Assembly: GCA_003344405.1 (NCBI GenBank) | Contig: NOWV01000004.1 | Location: 806,001 to 870,000 of the forward strand | Direction: 5' to 3' | DNA length: 64,000 nt | Source: Trichoplax sp. H2 | Lineage: Eukaryota > Placozoa > Uniplacotomia > Trichoplacea | Shown: positions 58,962-64,000 of the stretch, piece after piece | Layout of the letters: each line of letters opens with the position of its first letter | Position numbering within the stretch: position 1 is the stretch's first letter | The notes under the pieces: model-generated | Told to the model about the DNA's origin: nothing | Database searches by the model: none | Seen by the model: the letters and a program-made list of their open reading frames with translations, nothing else | Made by a program: the position numbers and the translations under genes

Positions 58962-60705
58962 TTCGCTTCAATTTAATCTTTCATGGGAGTTCTCCGTAAA
59001 AAAAAACTGAAAATTAATCCAAAGCGATACGAATAGTCGAATACCACGTTCACTTTCAAAAGACTCCAGTTACATGATACGGTATAACTTCACGCGCAGA
59101 TTAATTAATCATTGTACTGTATTGTACCATACGGTGAATGTACAGTACAGTACTACGTTTACAGTACAATGTATTGTACTACCAGTACAGTATAGTGCTT
59201 CGTACAGTTCCTCAACCTCTAGGGGTTTGGCCTTGTAATGCTATACAAGCTTAATACAGCACAGTATAGTACAGTGCAGCGTTGTCTTGAATACAATACA
59301 CCACGTAGAGTACGTGAGTAATCATACTGTACGCTATACTGTACAGTACTGTACAGTACAGTAATCTGCCGGCATTGAAATTTATACTGTACAGTATATG
59401 TACTGTACTGTACACTGTGCAGTAGGATTGTAGGTACTGTACTGTAGAGATGATTTCTGACTGTGCAGTACCGTACTGTACGGTAGTTTTCGAGCATGAA
59501 GTCTAAAGTCAAAGTCTGTACAGTGCAGACGTATGAATGCAGTACACTGATACAGACAGTACCGAGTTTACCAGTGCTGTTGCTGGTATGAACTATGAAC
59601 GTATGCACAGGGCACAGTGATTGTGAGTCAATGAATTAATAATCTACAGTATATACAGTACAGTACTGTACAGACACACTAGTATGACATCGTGTTTTTG
59701 CGCAGTAGGATTATTTTTGTTTTGTTCAAGTTAACTTTAACCTTAAACCATAGAGGCGACAGTATATAACATCCGTACTGTGCTATACTTTACAAATAGG
59801 TGGTTGCAACTTGTAAAAGACAAGCTTCTACTAGTGCAATATTTCTACTCTCCTTACCATGACTAGAAAATTCTGTACGCTGATTCATAGATAGTGGTTG
59901 ACTACAGTATTTAAAATTATTCCAATTATTTTTACAAACGTTTGCATACTGAAAGTCAAATTTTTAAGAGCGATCTATGACTATGAGAATGACTACCACA
60001 AGTTCCCTTCTTAATGAAACAAGATTCAATGAGTAAGCAAGCTTATCACTGATCATCTACATAACTTAAACCTTAATAATATGTAATAGAATTTTTCTAT
60101 GACTATAATAACAGTAAATTGCAAATCGAATGTCAACCTTATTAAATTAATTAACTAATACTGTACAGTACTGTATAGTGCAATATATGCAAAAATAGGT
60201 AGAACCATACTGTATAGTTAATTAACTCTACTTCATTAGCACCATAGAACGCAGGAGTTAAGCGGTTTACATTTCAGTATACGCGTATTCCTACGTAATT
60301 TAGAACTTACTCAAGTCTGTAAGCATTTCTATAATTTTCTCTACCTTAAAGGCTTCAATTACATACTTTATTTACATACCTAGTAACAGTCACTCATTTA
60401 GCAACCTTTTTACCCTACTACAATACTAACTATGCTCAAGTACTGTATATAGTCGTAGAAAAGCATGCAAGATTTCAATGTTTTAAAGCGATGATTCTAC
60501 AAAATGTATTATACAATACAGTAATGAAATTTGTTGCTGCATTTAAATGAGAATTACAATATTGTCCAGATAATTTTAAATCTTCATTGAAACTATTCAG
60601 AAAGTGCTAATTTGGAGCTATATTGTACAGTACCATAGCCTTTTACTACTTATTAGGTGTAGCAAAGCAAAGCTTATTATTATTTAATTCATTTTATTTT
60701 TCCAG
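58962..60705. promoter_or_regulatory. Divergent region VAP / SLC9A8
   Basis: 1.7 kb between the VAP start and the first supported SLC9A8 exon. The VAP-proximal 700 bases are dense TACAG/TACTG array. The missing SLC9A8 first exon must lie here or be non-coding. The 129-codon minus frame at 59219-59608 is a repeat artefact. Confidence 0.5.
59110..59666. repeat. TACAG/TACTG pentamer array, VAP 5' flank
   Basis: Runs at 59113-59152, 59160-59195, 59252-59280, 59324-59364, 59384-59420, 59434-59446, 59465-59482 and 59646-59671. Confidence 0.9.
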
Positions 60706-63700
60706 ATCATACTTTGCGAATCACTCTACAACGGACTTCATTACGTTGAAGATAATCAACACTACTACGTTACCAATAAGTACAACATCTGAGTCGGACA
60801 TTACGTTAACAATTTTTTTCTTATTGTTAATACTGGGTGAGTATGGTTATTTATTTACTTTATTAAAGGTGCATCCATGCTGTATATTAAAACGGTTTTT
60901 ATTTTCTCTGCTTTATTTGCATGCAAACGATTTAACGATTTTACTAGAGCATTCCTAAATTAATTGGGGTACTTTTGCCTACTAGGATAAATTACTCTGA
61001 AAACTAGGGAATTTACAATCAAGAACTACTTTAATTAACTACTAAAATTTACAGAAGATATCGTACTACATAGGTGATTACAAGTGTAAGCTTATGACAT
61101 CATTTGCAATAGTTACGATTAAAAGTTGGAACCATAGTTGGAACACAACAATAATATACTGTATATTAAGCGGACTCAGAATACACAAAATTACCTTGTA
61201 ATATGGCATGACATAGAATTATCCAGGCGTAACTTTTTACAGCTTTCTGCATTCTGAACCGGCCTACTATACTATAGTATACTGCATGGACTATTAGAAG
61301 GAAAACCTACTAGACTTTCTACTAGCAGTCTTGTTACTGTACATTCACAGAACAGTACAGTACTGTATACCGCACTTGCATCTTCGACGAGTATCTCAAA
61401 CTTACTTGTTTCAGCAGTAATTTCTATGTTACGTCAGATACAATCGATGGAAACGGTAGAATCTTTAATGCTTTAACCTAACGTTCGTTTTGCAAATATC
61501 ATTTAATGTGCTGTAGTATTACAATATTCTAATATTACTATTAGAAGCTAATAAATGAAATTATTCTATTGACAAAAATAGAATAGAAATCGTTTCATTA
61601 CCGTAATATATGTATACTCTATGCCTAGGCGTTTCAAACTTAACTTAAAATTTTATAACTCATATCAATGTTAAGATCATCATTGAAGTTACTCCATTAA
61701 CTTAACTCAAGATGTGCTTTATTGCTAAAACAATACACAAATTTATGTCGATTTATCATCATAATCAAAATAACAATCGTCTTTCAGTAAGTAAATGTAG
61801 ATTGCCGATCATAATTAATTACTCTAATCACTGTCAAGTTACCTTAATAATTATTTGATATTATAGAGCACCTTATAGCAATTATACTGCTAATATACAG
61901 TGTAATATAGAAAACGAAAATGTGCTGATGTATGATGTACAGTGTAAATACTCACTTCTTATTTTCAAAATACTGAATATTTTATAAATAATTTGATAGA
62001 ACGAAGTTAAAATGATTTAATAATATCACGAGTAAGTTTATGAAATGGGCTATGCGCATGTTAACAGAGCTTTTCCTTCATGTATACGCGTACTTAATTA
62101 AAGCTGTTTAACAGCACACCTACACACCAGTGCCTGTATTTCATCCCAAATAACTGTATAACCGAAATGTTTATAAAGCAAGTCAGGAAAAGAATATTGT
62201 ATTAACTCTATGAATTAACTTCTATATCAAACACGATTCTGATTTCACCCATTTCTATATAGCCTTTTGTATCCTTTTGGTATACACCTTCATAAAATTT
62301 AAGATTCATGCAGTGCCGGAAAGTATCGCCATCATTATCTTTGGTAAGATTTAATGTCTAAACCTTCCTGTTAATTTTAAACGTCATTAATATCATATTA
62401 CTTATATCCTCATCAGTACATAATACTATATGCTATATATTAGTAGCAACAGTTTAATTAAATATCGTCCTGTTTTGCAGTTTCGTATTTTGCTATATAT
62501 ATAAATCAACATTCTTAATAATTTCTAAGAATCTCATTATCAAATTAACTGATTCCGAAATCGCTACTGTTTAACCAATTAAACAGGAGCCATAATTGGA
62601 GGTATTTTACAAGGCATGAAAGACTTCGATTTAGGAAACTGGCAGGTATCTACTATTTCAATCATTATAAGTAATAATTTACTAACAAATTTGTTCATGA
62701 GCTTAGCCAGCGCTCCGAATGCAATACCTAAAAATAATGCAATAAGTATTGTACATCTGATTCCTCTTGGATAAATATTACTAGTGGTATCGACATTCTG
62801 TTTATTCATCTAATAATTGTATTACAATAATTTTGTCCGTGTGTATGTGTGTATATGTACTTTTCAGTACATACGAAGCGATGGGTGTACTAGTTATCAT
62901 TAACTTTATGTAAGAACCGTAAACAAAGATTTACACATCATCTTGATATATGAGTATATTCAATTTTGCTAGGGATTACCAGGCCTTGATTTTGTTGATT
63001 CAATAAATCTTTTGGCTATTACTATCAATCACAAAACGTGATTATATACTGTATGTAACTGCTAGTATTTTACCCTCCGTATATACTAATTCATACTCCC
63101 TACCATTCTCGTTTTAGAAAGAAGAAGTTTTCGATCCAACATTTTTTTTCGTTGTCTTATTGCCCCCAATAATCTTCGAGTCAGGGTATTCCTTGCATAA
63201 GGTATTATTTAGCAAGTATAAATGTAAATTGATATAATAAATTACTAAGATGTTTCGTTTTATCGAAATCACTACCATATTGTCTTTCATTTTCAATTTG
63301 ATCACGCCAGTTACTAATAATTTGTTTAATATCTCATATTAGAGGTTATGCAACATTTTATCAGCTTGTAATATAATATTCTCGTATAGTAAATAAGTCC
63401 ATTAAATCTTACATAATTCTAATTACAGTAGCATGAAGTACCGAATTGTATGTTAAATTTATACACTCGTTCATAAGTATATTTAATATCAATAAATGTA
63501 GGGTAACTTCTTCTTTAACATTGGATCAATACTAACATTTGCTATTATTGGTACGGCAATTTCCGCTATCGTCGTCGGTGGAGGGATCTACTTACTTGGA
63601 ATGGTAATGTTTCTTTGATTATATGGAATTAGCCTAAATACCTGATATTCTCTAGTTGTAACATACAGACAATGCAACAGTAAATTCGTCCTAAAATTTG

Positions 63701-64000
63701 TGTGTATAACTTCGACTGTAAAGCTCAGCTGTAAACTATGGTATATTAAATCGATCCTTTGTAATAAGGAAAATAGTGCCTTATTGTACGCTATGCTTTC
63801 TCATCAGTAATATCATAAGACTTCAATATCAATCACGCATAAACCAAAATAAATTTATTGCTTAGTATTATGCAAGTAGTATTACGTCTCCAAGCTACTT
63901 TAGCATATACATATAATAACTAATAACTGTTTTATTTCCTAGGCTCAAATCATATATCCCCTGACTCTTACCGAAAGGTAAAATTCTTGTATTTAATATC
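60706..64000 (+). CDS. SLC9A8: Sodium/hydrogen exchanger 8-like (SLC9A8), both ends incomplete
   Basis: An endomembrane/apical Na+/H+ exchanger of the NHE8 type. Supported exons: 60706-60836, 62263-62343, 62587-62645, 63118-63201, 63502-63603, 63943-63977, all GT-AG and phase-consistent, continuing past the right edge. Matches to human NHE8 run in order: a polar N-terminus rich in NxT sites, SDITLTIFFLLLILG (first membrane helix), AFCILLVYTFIKFKIHAVPESIAIIIFGAIIGGIL, LLPPIIFESGYSLHKGNFF and NIGSILTFAIIGTAISAIVVGGGIYLLG. ESGYSLHKGNFF and VVGGGIY distinguish NHE8 from NHE6/7/9. Exon 60706 is entered in phase 2, so at least one upstream coding exon is missing. The frame upstream of it has no ATG. 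Confidence 0.9.

Noticed and set aside
60623-60705. Upstream extension of the SLC9A8 frame as its N-terminus
   Set aside because: The frame opens at TTG rather than ATG, and a clear pyrimidine tract plus CAG lies at 60692-60705; a separate upstream exon is more likely.
62579-62809. Minus-strand 76-codon frame with a hydrophobic stretch
   Set aside because: Antisense to SLC9A8 exon 62587-62645, whose plus-strand product fits NHE8 in frame.

Overview
This is an animal nuclear genome window: AT-rich, with spliced genes, short introns and a purely eukaryotic gene set. The gene content is metazoan, including the mannose-6-phosphate uncovering enzyme NAGPA, the BEACH/WD40 protein NSMAF (FAN), the Na+/H+ exchanger SLC9A8 and PIGN. 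Many small introns at conserved positions and about one gene per 4.5 kb fit a small-genome early-branching animal. A placozoan (Trichoplax/Hoilungia-like) is my guess, but nothing here proves it. No prokaryotic or viral gene was seen.

Layout, left to right: DHODH (minus, 3' end cut by the left edge); PSMA5 (minus); PFDN4 (plus); TANGO6 (minus); RPL13 (plus); NAGPA (minus); cactin (minus); COX7C (plus); PIGN (minus, 33 exons); ENY2 (plus); NSMAF/FAN (minus); stearoyl-CoA desaturase (minus); VAP (minus); SLC9A8-type exchanger (plus, cut by the right edge). Exon models were built by hand from open frames, GT/AG sites, phase bookkeeping and family similarity. Most genes close completely in frame. 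NSMAF is only partly resolved, and the first exons of SLC9A8 and possibly ENY2 are uncertain.

The genes are mostly housekeeping functions with no shared pathway: pyrimidine synthesis, proteasome, prefoldin, Golgi organisation, translation, lysosomal enzyme targeting, splicing, respiration, GPI anchors, transcription/export, lipid desaturation, ER contact sites and pH control. Five pairs are head-to-head: PSMA5/PFDN4, TANGO6/RPL13, cactin/COX7C, PIGN/ENY2 and VAP/SLC9A8.

The most striking signal is non-coding. Arrays built from the pentamers TACAG and TACTG (self-complementary words such as TACTGTACAGTA) fill the 5' flanks and divergent promoters of nearly every gene. They are almost absent from exons, most introns and most tail-to-tail spacers. 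The window also holds foldback elements sharing the terminus AGGGACTACTC, several strong hairpins, and two candidate U12-type introns (PFDN4 and PIGN).
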